A stretch of DNA of 64,000 bases, taken from positions 11,639,271 to 11,703,270 of the forward strand of contig OY992834.1 in NCBI GenBank assembly GCA_963921425.1, in the 5' to 3' direction. The notes under the pieces were generated by a model. The model had not been told where the DNA came from and did not search any database. It saw only the letters and a program-made list of their open reading frames with translations. The position numbers and the translations under genes are program-made. Position 1 is the first letter of the stretch. Each line of letters begins with the position of its first letter. Source of the DNA: Dryas octopetala (lineage: Eukaryota; Streptophyta; Magnoliopsida; Rosales; Rosaceae). Shown piece by piece: positions 21,157 through 30,401 of this stretch.

Positions 21157-22054
21157 GTTTGAAGCTCACCAATGTGGAACGTGCTTTTGCTGAGAGACAC
21201 TATGCAGACTTGTCTGCAAAGCCCTTTTTCAATGGATTGGTTGATTATATTATTTCTGGTCCTGTTGTTGCTATGATTTGGGAGGGTAAGAATGTTGTGT
21301 TGACTGGCCGAAAGATTATTGGGGCCACTAACCCTGCAGAATCTGCCCCTGGAACCATCCGTGGTGATTTTGCAATTGAGATTGGCAGGTATATTGCTTC
21401 TTCCGTGTTTTCTAAGTCCATTTTGCATGAATGATATTGCCATATGCGGTATTCTTGATGCCTATAATGTGATCCCAAATCATTTTCTTCTTGAAATGCT
21501 TAACAGTCAGTACTCAGTAGTATATTAATGCTTATGTTGTGTTATAGTGAAACAGTAATACTACAGGCACGCAATCAAATCCCAAAATTTTGAATTGAAA
21601 TTGATGTGACTGTTTCATTTGTGTAACTTTGGGTTTACTAAGTCATCTAATTCAGTTTTAACAAATAAGATATATATTATCAAGTCATTTGCCACATCAT
21701 TTAACCAAATTTGGGTAAAATTTTGGTGCCTCTCGTTTTATTTTTGCTGGTGTTAAAGTATATTTCTATGGCCTTGTGAAATTCGTTTGAAATAATCGTT
21801 TATGGTGATAGATCATTAAATAGAAATTTTAGTTGAAAGTAGTTTACGGCTGAGTTATTCACTTCCAAATTTATCATAAATAACAATCACTGAGACTCTT
21901 TATGTATGTTCTATTTGATGAAATTATGTTGGCTTGCAGGAATATCATTCATGGAAGTGATTCAGTTGAGAGTGCAAGGAAAGAGATTGCCCTGTGGTTC
22001 CCCGATGGCCCTGCTAACTGGGAGAGCAGCGTTCACCACTGGATCTACGAGTAA
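21157..22054 (+). pseudogene. Truncated NDPK copy (exons 3 and 4 only)
   Basis: Copy of NDPK1 displaced by 15441 bp. Exon 3 (21157-21388) and exon 4 (21940-22054) keep their splice sites, frame and the catalytic NIIHGSD motif, and appear identical in sequence to the parent. The promoter and exon 1 lie outside the duplicated segment, and exon 2 was removed by an internal deletion. The start MIKPDG region and the N-terminal fold are therefore gone, so it is scored as a pseudogene. The lack of decay shows how young the copy is. Confidence 0.93.
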
Positions 22055-23454
22055 ACTTTGTCTAATCGAGTGACCGGTTGCTTCCAGCATCCTATATTTT
22101 CCAATTAGTCTTTTGATGAACTTGTTGAGTTTTGACTTCTATTTTCAGTCTGGTGATGCCTATTTCCTTGGAACATGAGATATGTATAAGATTTTAAGCT
22201 TATTGTAGTGCTGCTAAGATCTTATGGTTGAGTCTAATATGTACCCATTGAAATGAAGGTTCAGATTAAGGGTTGTGTGCACTGATTCTCTTGTTGAATG
22301 CTATCTGAAAATGCATGGTAGGATTTGATACGGAGGGATAATGTTCTCTTGTCATAATCAGTTCGGCATGTTATCCTGTCATCTTATATGACAGGAGAAC
22401 ATCGGACACAAAGCATGAATATCTTGGTGTGATTCGTGTTATGTTATGAACCGTTTGATTTAAGGTTTCCTAAAGAAAAAGAAGAAACAACAATATTCCC
22501 TTCAGTGATAAGGGGGAATTTCCTTTTTTCACTGAAGACTCTATGAGACCTTATCTTACTCTCTAGAAAAGCATGGTAACTGGAATTGGAATTTCGTTTA
22601 TTGTCTCATAGATATTGTAATCTATGAACTTGACTCTGCTTTACTGCCCTGCCGAATATGTTGAAGAAAATCTACATCTACATATTACGTATATATCAGA
22701 AATCATAAAAGTAAAATGAAATCAAAATCCACTAGTGAGCAAACACGGTGAAACTCCATCCACCCTTTTACCTCCTTAAGCCATTACCTCCTGAGGAGAG
22801 TGAAGACCTCTTGGAAATTGTACTAACAAAATGGGTCTCGTTCAAGGGACACAAAACCGTATTTTTTTAACCCTTTTTAGCACTTAGATGTTTACATGGT
22901 CAAAAATGTACCAGACAGAAAAACTTCTTTTATTGTTTTTATTAAAAACGCAACATTTCTGCACCTGTACATTATACAAATTTCCTTCTCTCCCTATAAT
23001 AGTTGTGCACATTTTTTTTGTTTTCCAGTACTGATTCAATTCTCCTTCCTTACCCAAAAAACTTCTCTCCCACCGTTTTTTCCTTCAAACTCTCAAACAC
23101 TTACAAGGTCCTGATGCAAAACTTTATAAATTTCACGATACATTTGAAAGTGCAGCTGATTTCGATATTTTTCTTTTTAATGTAAGAAGCCTTGAGCATA
23201 AGCTGAAAGTCACTTGTTTGTCAATTCAGTTATTTTGATTCTCAAATCAAAACTGCCCTTAACATCTTCATACTATATAACTACAGGACCAAAAGAACCA
23301 GTTCAAGACACATTTAGAATTCGAATAAAAGACCAAGAAATCATTAGGCGCATACTGTTGCCAACTTAGTTCAAAACATACCAATACATTCCACAGGCAG
23401 TCAATTCATGTGTCTAGAAACAGAAGAGTCAAATTCATATATACAACAGTATTT
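22055..23454. other. Duplicated NDPK 3' spacer in unit C
   Basis: Near-perfect copy of 6614-8019 with only a few substitutions seen. No gene is recognised in it. Confidence 0.6.
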
Positions 23455-23644
23455 CACTACAAATCGGAAGTTGAGGCCTTTGGCAGTCATCCCTCCCTCG
23501 ATACACATAGTTTGCCCAAAAATGAATGCCACCGAAGAAGACACCTCTCCATTCACATAGTTGATAGCTTCTGAAAATTCTTTTGTCACTGAGAACAAAG
23601 GACACATTAACTATGTTAAGCTGAAGAGGATGGGCAATTGAAAC
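23455..23644 (-). pseudogene. SDR-like C-terminal relic, unit C copy
   Basis: Twin of the relic at 8020-8202. Here the tail reads IFGQTMCIEGGMTAKGLNF with no stop, so the ancestral GG pair is preserved. An extra base near 23581 (ttttgtcac against tttgtcac in A) shifts the frame upstream. As in A, only the last exon-like segment exists. Confidence 0.4.
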
Positions 23645-24102
23645 CTGCAAATGGAAAGTAGATTCAAGATTAGTACCCATATATATATATATATGTTATA
23701 CTAAATGAGTTATCTTTAGCTCTAAACATTAGGAAGAATTCATTGCTAGCCAAAAAGGTGAATACATATATATTGTATAAGCTCTTGTAATAAAAAACCA
23801 GAGCACAGAGACTCGTCATAATAACGCATTCTGATTCATCCAAGCTATAAAATGGGATGCAAAAATTAATATTTTAATCAGAAAATTGAAGGTGTTTCCC
23901 GTTGAACCAGGATGAGAGCTTGTTTGGCTCCCCTCACTGACTGGACTCTAGTTCAAACTTCAAACAGTACAGAATGCGATGACAAAGAAGCAGATCGAGT
24001 TTGCAGAAAATTACCTGTTGAGAGGGAATTGCATAATTACAATCAACACAACTGGGTGGGAGTGGGACCCATCAACACGTACATTCTCATACATCATATG
24101 CG

Positions 24103-27100
24103 CTACCGATAGATGGATATGTTGGGGATGTGAGCAATGTTGGGCCAGTCTTCCCCTTTCTCTCTCTCGCACCGTTCTGAAAGCAAAGGGCATAGATAGA
24201 TACTTAGATAAGAAAGAGAATTGGGTAGCCCTTCATCTGGCAAGCACTGGAGCTCAGGGCATCTGTAAATCCCCAACGTTTGAAGAGAGTTGAGGTGTCG
24301 AAACCCCTTGCCGTCCATCTTCTTAACATTCAAAAGATTGGAGATCCAGAGAAAAGTGAGAGTGGTGGGCAGCAGCCCCTCCTCCGGAAATGAATCATCT
24401 ACTACTTCTTCACAATTTTCGAAGTCAAGTGACAATTCTGTAAGAGAGGTGAGTCTTGATAGACCCCACTGCATCCACTTTGCCATCACTTTCTTGCAAG
24501 CAAAGATCCTAAGTGATTTTAATTTTGACGGCAATCCCCCTTCCGGAAATGATTCCAATTCTGGACACTTTCCAATCCTCAGAGTCTCAAGTGATGGGAG
24601 AAGGCTGTGCATCTCTTCAGGCAGTGACCTCAATTTCTCACATCCGCTTATTACTATCTTGGTCAAGTTGGGCGCATCCAGCCCTCCATCGGGAAAACAT
24701 ACAATATTTGGGCAACCATATATTTTCAATGTAGTAAGGGAGGTGAGTCCCCCTTCCGGAAATGATTCCAATTCTATCCTCAGAGTCTCAAGTGATGGGA
24801 AAAGGGGCATATCTTCAGGCAGTGACCTCAATTTCTCACATCCGCTTATTACTATCTCCGTCAAGTTGGGCGCATCCAGCCCTTCATCGGGAAAACATAC
24901 AATATTTGGGCAACCAGATATTTTCAATGTAGTAAGGGAGGTGAGTCTTGGTAGACCCCACTGCATCCGCTTTGCCATCAGTTTCTTGCAAGAACAGATC
25001 TCAAGTATTTTTAATTTTGACGGCAATCCCCCTTCCGGAAATGATTCCAATTCTGGACAATCTTCTATCCTCAGAGACTCGAGTGATGGGAGAAGGCTGT
25101 GCATCTCTTCAGGCAGTGACCTCAATTTCTCACAATCACTTATTTTTATCTCCGTCAAGTTGGGCGCATCCAGCCCTCCATCGGGAAAACATACAATATT
25201 TGGGCAATGAGATATATCCAACGTACGGAGGGAGAAGAGTTTGGGGGATTTAGATTCTTGTGAACTAGTAAGGGATAAATTCATGTTACTCAGTTTGAGT
25301 GTTTGAAGCTTTGGGAAGTAGTCCAATGGTAATCCCCCGTTTAGCTTCACACAATCCCTGAGAATGAGCTCACAAAGATTAGGAAAAACTCCACCTTCAT
25401 CGCCACATCCAACGAAACACCATTCCAATTCTGGACAATCTTGTATCCACAGAGACTCAAGTGATGGGAGAAGGCTGTGCATCTCTTCAGGCAGCGACCT
25501 CAATTTCTCACATCCGCTTATTCTTATCTTCGTCAAGTTGGGAGTCTCCGGCCCATACCAACTTGGAAATGTTGTCCCTCCATATGAATAAATAAAAAGC
25601 CTTTTTAGGTTTGTATGAGGTTGGAGCTTCTCAAGAACTTCTCTCTCTCTTTCTTGGTGTGAGTCATCGGTTATACTACTTGGTTCCCATCTCAATTCTA
25701 GTTCATTGAGATACTTCTTGTCCCTCATGATGTTGACCTCTAAAGCATCCTTTACATGAACCAGATTACCAAGTCCCGAGATACGAAGTCTTCCTCGCAA
25801 AAACTGAAGCTCCTTTAACTCCAAAATGCCATGCCCTGCAGTATGCTTGTCAAGCACAAAGTCACTTAAATCTCGGAGGTCTTTCAATTTTCCCATACGC
25901 GGTGGCATCTTTGGTAATTTAGTACCCATACGCCCAATATCTAGATGGCGCAAGTTGATTAGTCTTCCCAAGTCGGTTGGCAACTGAGTAAGAGCTTCAC
26001 AACAGGACAACAATAATGTTTGTAAATTATACAAATTGCACACTCTATCAGGTAACTTTTGAATGGAAGTGTAAGACAAGTCCAAGTGCCTTAGATGTTT
26101 CAACTTGTCAATTGAATCAGGCAGCTCCTTCAAATCATACCTTGCCAAATTGAGCACTCTTAAATATTGTAACTTTGAAAAGAAATCATGTAGTACCTTA
26201 GCGTCCAATGTTTGAAACTTAGGACCATACCCATATGTTTGAGATGGGAGGAAAGTGCGCAAACATTTAGCTTCATATAAAGCTTCAAATTTCTCAAAGC
26301 TAGGACTACCATATTTTTTCATATATGAAAAATGACGAGTCTTGCTCTTGATGTTGGGTGAGTCATTATCCTCCCACCTAACACAAAAGTCTCCGGACAC
26401 AAACTTTGCTAAATCATGAATAAGGTCATGCATGATGAACTTTGACACTGCATACTTTGCAGGTTGAAAAAAAGACCTTGAGGTTAGATCATCGAAGTAC
26501 TTTTTTCCAACTTCTTCCACCATCATTTTCTTCTTTTCGAATTCTAAAAGACCTTCAGCCTTCCATAACAATATCAATTCTGATTTTCCAAATACGTAAT
26601 TCTTGGGATATATTGAGCTATAGGCAAAACAATGCTTGAGATATGGAGGCAGATAATAATAGCTCAACCATAGAGCTGGCAGAATATTACTCTTCTCATG
26701 CGAAATCTCCCATATGTCACTATTCAGTATATTTTCCCATTCCTCCACAATATTTAATTTAGAGCGTAAGAGACCTCCTAGTGACTTGGCAGCTAAAGGA
26801 AGACCATTACACTTTCGGACAATTTTTCTCCCTATTACTTCAAGATCTGAGCGTGCACGAACTTCTGCAATTTCAAAGGCATGATTTGCAAATATCAACC
26901 AGCAATCTTCTTCAGATATTTCCTCTAAACGACGAGTTTGAAGAGTACTACCCATCATAGAAGCAACGTCTTGATTGCGTGTTGTGACAATTATCTTACT
27001 TCCATATGCACCAGACTCAAAGGGACGCCTTAAAGAATCCCAATGAGTATAATTCTCATTCCATATGTCATCGTGAACGAAGAGAAACTTCTTCCCTGTC

Positions 27101-27930
27101 AACACCTCCTTCAGTTGTAATTGAAGGAGATCTAAGTTCGTCATATCACAAGTTTGTTTAGTGATTGACTCATAAATTGTTTTTGTTATGGCAAAAACAT
27201 CAAATTCTTTTGAAACGCAAACCCATGCACAAATGTCAAAATGTCCTTTGACTCTATCATCGTTGTATAAGAGCTGAGCAAAGGTGGTCTTTCCAATTCC
27301 GCCCATGCCCACAATAGGAAGCACACTTACGTTATTGCCAGTCGCATCATCTGATAGCAATAACTTAATGAAGCTCTCCTTCTCTTTATCTCTTCCATAC
27401 ACATTAGATTCTACCAAAGAAGTAGTTGAAGGAGGTAGTATTGATTCTGATATTCCGTGTCTACCATCTGGTTTCAGATTAAGGGCATCCTTTTGCTCTA
27501 CAATGAATTCTAGAGTCTCAAGAATTTCCTCTATCCTGTAGTTCAGTGCTGTGTGGTCAAAAGCATGAACTGAAGCAGAGATGAGTTGTTGTACCTTATG
27601 ACTTGTGCTACCTCCAAGTTGATGATGCTCAGCTTCAACCTTGAGCCGTAAGGCTTCAGTCTTGATGTCCGCCAAGAGGTCCTCAGCATCATAAACAGCC
27701 TCTTTAAGCTCATCGAGCCACTCCTTCACATTTGAGTCAGTGAGTTGCTTCGCCTCGGCATTTCCGAGAACAGAATTGACAGACAACATCTTGATCTTCA
27801 ATTTCTTCAGTAATCGATCGGTCGTTTTGTTTCCCCTGAGAAAGTCCATGACCTCCCCAGAAGCCATTGTATGAAATACCCCCTGAAAGGAAGCAGAGAG
27901 AAAAGCTCCACCCACAAGCTCCAAAGCCAT
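24103..27930 (-). CDS. CC-NB-LRR disease resistance protein, copy C (expanded LRR)
   Basis: Single-exon CNL of 1275 aa, the longest of the three. Coiled coil, P-loop GMGGIGKTT, kinase-2 KFLFVHDDIW, RNBS-B, GLPLA and MHDL are all present. Private NB changes relative to A and B include NLKPDGRHGIS, GRDKEKES and NDDRVKGHF, whereas ARC2 matches B and the MHD-proximal KYAVSKF matches A. The LRR is enlarged by repeated modules built on CPNIVCFPDGGLDAPNL and CEKLRSLPEEM. Three copies lie at about 25020-25220, 24775-24935 and 24590-24740; A has one and B none. LRRs usually face the ligand or effector, so C may differ in recognition. A W-box core lies at 28134-28139, about 205 bp upstream. The Copia insertion starts 790 bp upstream of its ATG. 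Confidence 0.93.
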   Translation of the reverse strand: MALELVGGAFLSASFQGVFHTMASGEVMDFLRGNKTTDRLLKKLKIKMLSVNSVLGNAEAKQLTDSNVKEWLDELKEAVYDAEDLLADIKTEALRLKVEAEHHQLGGSTSHKVQQLISASVHAFDHTALNYRIEEILETLEFIVEQKDALNLKPDGRHGISESILPPSTTSLVESNVYGRDKEKESFIKLLLSDDATGNNVSVLPIVGMGGIGKTTFAQLLYNDDRVKGHFDICAWVCVSKEFDVFAITKTIYESITKQTCDMTNLDLLQLQLKEVLTGKKFLFVHDDIWNENYTHWDSLRRPFESGAYGSKIIVTTRNQDVASMMGSTLQTRRLEEISEEDCWLIFANHAFEIAEVRARSDLEVIGRKIVRKCNGLPLAAKSLGGLLRSKLNIVEEWENILNSDIWEISHEKSNILPALWLSYYYLPPYLKHCFAYSSIYPKNYVFGKSELILLWKAEGLLEFEKKKMMVEEVGKKYFDDLTSRSFFQPAKYAVSKFIMHDLIHDLAKFVSGDFCVRWEDNDSPNIKSKTRHFSYMKKYGSPSFEKFEALYEAKCLRTFLPSQTYGYGPKFQTLDAKVLHDFFSKLQYLRVLNLARYDLKELPDSIDKLKHLRHLDLSYTSIQKLPDRVCNLYNLQTLLLSCCEALTQLPTDLGRLINLRHLDIGRMGTKLPKMPPRMGKLKDLRDLSDFVLDKHTAGHGILELKELQFLRGRLRISGLGNLVHVKDALEVNIMRDKKYLNELELRWEPSSITDDSHQEREREVLEKLQPHTNLKRLFIYSYGGTTFPSWYGPETPNLTKIRISGCEKLRSLPEEMHSLLPSLESLWIQDCPELEWCFVGCGDEGGVFPNLCELILRDCVKLNGGLPLDYFPKLQTLKLSNMNLSLTSSQESKSPKLFSLRTLDISHCPNIVCFPDGGLDAPNLTEIKISDCEKLRSLPEEMHSLLPSLESLRIEDCPELESFPEGGLPSKLKILEICSCKKLMAKRMQWGLPRLTSLTTLKISGCPNIVCFPDEGLDAPNLTEIVISGCEKLRSLPEDMPLFPSLETLRIELESFPEGGLTSLTTLKIYGCPNIVCFPDGGLDAPNLTKIVISGCEKLRSLPEEMHSLLPSLETLRIGKCPELESFPEGGLPSKLKSLRIFACKKVMAKWMQWGLSRLTSLTELSLDFENCEEVVDDSFPEEGLLPTTLTFLWISNLLNVKKMDGKGFRHLNSLQTLGIYRCPELQCLPDEGLPNSLSYLSIYLCPLLSERCEREKGEDWPNIAHIPNISIYR

Positions 27931-28539
27931 GATTATATATATAACTTCTTAATTTGCAAATGGAATTGAGAGCAGTTGAGACTTGAGAGAGAATGTAGAT
28001 CAAAGAGCTAAAACAAGGTTCAGAGCTATTGATGATAATGTGAACTTCAGAGCATAGATCAGTAGTTTGCTATTGATGATAATGAAGCAGCTGCTATGAA
28101 ATTACACCGACAAATATTAGTGGACGATCCATTAGTCAAAAAGTTAAAGTGACAACTCACTGATTAAGGGTGGTGCATTGGTTTGCCTTTTGAATGCTAT
28201 CTGAAAATGCATTGATTGGTAGACAAAAAGCAAGAGTTGTGTGCATTGGTTGGTAGACAAAAAGCTCAAACAAATTCTCATTGGACCGTTGGGCGTTGGC
28301 TCCACTTTTATTCTCTTTCTCGATTAATTTGTCTTTTATGGGACTTTTCCAATTATTATTACTGTTGATGGGAACTTTAGGATGTTAGTGGGAAACTTCA
28401 GAACTTATTGGGAAACTTTATGAACTTAGTGGGAAACTACATACGCAGTTCATTGTTAAATTTATTTTTGGTTCTGATCAAAATAAATTCATTGTTAACT
28501 TTAGGAAGCTAAATTCATTTCATCAACTCATTGTTATTG

Positions 28540-28720
28540 CAGCCAAAGAAGACAAAGAAAACATTGTTATTATATTAAGGAAAGACATGAAACAGCCTCT
28601 ATTCAAGGAAAAGTTACCTGCAAGAAACTTCGACAAAGTTGCTCCAACAAATCTTCGTGGTTTGACTGCACATAGAGCACACTGTTAAGTGATGAAAAGC
28701 AATAAATAAAACAAGACCTA
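28540..28720 (-). pseudogene. ELMO exon-7 relic upstream of NLR C (cut by Copia)
   Basis: Same relic as in units A and B. The exon-7-like segment lies near 28617-28665. The sequence is interrupted after accta at 28720 by the Copia element and resumes at 35944. Confidence 0.7.
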
Positions 28721-28907
28721 TGTTGTAAATATAATGTTATATGTGGCTATTCCTGTAATTAGTTGTAGGGGCATACTAGTAAATATACAAAACCTAGTAA
28801 ACCCTACTTCTATATAAGGATATTTATAACATGAATAAGGATGACTGATCATATTCTCTCTGCCTCCTCTCTTCCACAAACCCTAATCTTCACATACTTT
28901 TACAACA
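28721..28907 (+). repeat. 5' LTR of the Copia element
   Basis: 187 bp, TG...CA ends, containing a TATA-like tatataagg (near 28812), the likely promoter. It is the direct repeat of 35757-35943 with a single mismatch. Confidence 0.95.
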
Positions 28908-28920
28908 CGTTATCAGCACG
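28908..28920 (+). other. Primer-binding site (initiator-Met tRNA-like)
   Basis: cgttatcagcacg directly abuts the LTR. It shares the TATCAG core with the usual plant Copia site complementary to initiator tRNA-Met (TGGTATCAGAGC), about 8 of 12 positions. Confidence 0.6.
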
Positions 28921-29065
28921 AAAAGCTCTTTGGATTGTGGATCGCCAAACAAAAGAGGATCATAATTCAATCCGTTCTTCAATCAATCAAGCACGAGAAG
29001 CTCTTTGGATTGTGGATTGTGGATCGATAAACGAAAGAGGATCATCCTTCAATTTGTTCTTCAAC
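28914..29065 (+). repeat. Tandem duplication in the Copia leader
   Basis: Two units of about 70 bp (28914-28983 and 28988-29065), both containing agctctttggattgtgg and agaggatcat. The second has an extra attgtgg. The duplication repeats sequence immediately after the primer-binding site. Confidence 0.8.
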
Positions 29066-29239
29066 CAAGTAGGTTTTATAAAATAATTTTATGTTCATGG
29101 TTATTTAACCTTGATTGATTAAAAAATCCTCATAAAGCATGAACCCTAGATTTATGTGATTGATTTATTTGGGTTTATATATTTTATACATGCTTTCTTG
29201 GATTGAATGATTAAAATAAAAAGAGGAAGAATTTTTGGG

Positions 29240-29930
29240 TGATCGGGAAACCACCCCGAGCAGCAGCCCCGCGCTTCCAACTCCCGCTGCCTGCAGCAGC
29301 CCCGCTGCCTTGCGCGCTGCCAGCGCCTTGCAGCAGCCTCTCGCTGCACCCTGCCAGCAGCAGGGCAAGCTTCGCTGCCAGCAGCAGCTTCGCTGCCCAG
29401 CAGGCAGCCCACCAGGCCAGCAGCCCCTCCTCCAGCAGCCAGCAGCAGCGCCCAGCCTTGCTGCCAGCAGCCCCTCGCTTCGCTGCCAGCAGCAGCAGCC
29501 CGCAGCAGCCTTGCTGCCCTCGCTGCCTGCAGCAGCCCTTCTCGCAGCAGCAGCCTTGCTGCCCTCGCTGCCTGCAGCAGCCCCTCGCGCGCGTAGCACA
29601 CCACCTCGCATGCTGCCAGCAGCCAGCCAGCAGCCTCGCAGCAGCCCAGCAGGTCCAGCTTTGCTGCAGCCCAGCCCAGCAGAGCAGCGCACAAGGCCCA
29701 ATTGGCCAGCAGGCCCGCCACGGTGGCAGCCCAGTAGGCCCGCCATGCAGGCGCCACGTCAGCGCCACGCTGGCAGCCCAGCAGGCCCACCACGCCACTG
29801 CCACGCGGACGCCACGCAGGCAGCCAAGCCGCTGCCACGTCAGCGCCATGCAGGCGCCACGTCATTGACACGTCAATGCCACGTCGCTGCCACTCCCACG
29901 CTGACACATGGCGAGCCTCCTGAAACTTTG
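29240..29930 (+). repeat. GC-rich low-complexity block in the Copia leader
   Basis: About 690 bp of very GC-rich sequence built on GCAGC, GCTGCC and GCCACG words, set between AT-rich flanks. Long open frames occur on both strands in several registers and give runs of Ala, Gln, Pro and Cys. This is what GC-rich, stop-poor repeat DNA produces, so I do not call a protein. The right part contains five CACGTC cores (see findings). Confidence 0.8.
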
Positions 29931-29957
29931 TAAAAAGGAGATGTTAATTCTTGTCAT

Positions 29958-30024
29958 GCCTGGGGTTTGAACCCAGGACCTCTTGGGTACCAAGAGTGCA
30001 CCTTTACCACTGTGCTGCTGATAG
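29958..30024 (-). other. tRNA-like relic in the Copia leader
   Basis: On the minus strand the order is D arm (stem GCAC/GTGC with a GG in the loop, 29998-30015), anticodon arm (CTCTT-GGTACCC-AAGAG, 29980-29996) and T arm (CTGGG-TTCAAAC-CCCAG, 29960-29976). The T loop fits the tRNA consensus. The acceptor ends (CTATCAG and GCATGAC) do not pair and position 33 is G instead of T, so it is a degenerate tRNA-derived sequence and not a working tRNA gene. Confidence 0.55.
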
Positions 30025-30187
30025 TTTATTGTTAGTATGCAAACCATTTAATATATATACTCTAAATGTCAGAAACTTTTATTCAAACAATTTTGTGGTA
30101 TTTTTTCTGTTCTACTTAAGTATATGAATATTTTACTTGTTTAAATTTTTGCACTAGAATATATGTGTAGAAATTGCAGGTAATTAA

Positions 30188-30333
30188 TGAACCAGTAGTT
30201 CATACATAAATATTGAACCTGTAGTTTCAATAATGCCGTATAAGGAACCTGAAGTTTCCTTCATAAATTCACCATACATGATAAAACCAGTAGATTTTAC
30301 ATGTCTATACCATGTTATAGAACTTGAAGTTCT
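30188..30333 (+). repeat. Array of five short imperfect hairpins before gag
   Basis: Five related stem-loops: TGAACCAGTAGTTCA (30188-30202), TTGAACCTGTAGTTTCAA (30213-30230), AAGGAACCTGAAGTTTCCTT (30242-30261), TAAAACCAGTAGATTTTA (30282-30299) and AGAACTTGAAGTTCT (30319-30333). Stem bases change together while the loop stays close to CC(A/T)G(A/T)AG in four of the five. Confidence 0.75.
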
Positions 30334-30401
30334 TATTCATTGTTTATGGATATTATTGCCCGAAGCACTAATTATGATTATTTGTTCCTTTCAACCAAAG
30401 A

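Noticed and set aside
24290..25210. 306-codon open frame on the plus strand inside NLR C
   Set aside because: It is antisense to the LRR-coding region. The repeated LRR modules keep the opposite frame open, and the product has only repeated Ser/Gly phrases.
29240..29930. Long open frames on both strands (up to about 250 codons) in the GC-rich block
   Set aside because: They overlap in several registers on both strands, consist of Ala/Gln/Pro/Cys/Ser-rich low complexity, and lie in a retrotransposon leader. Stop-poor GC-rich repeat explains them.
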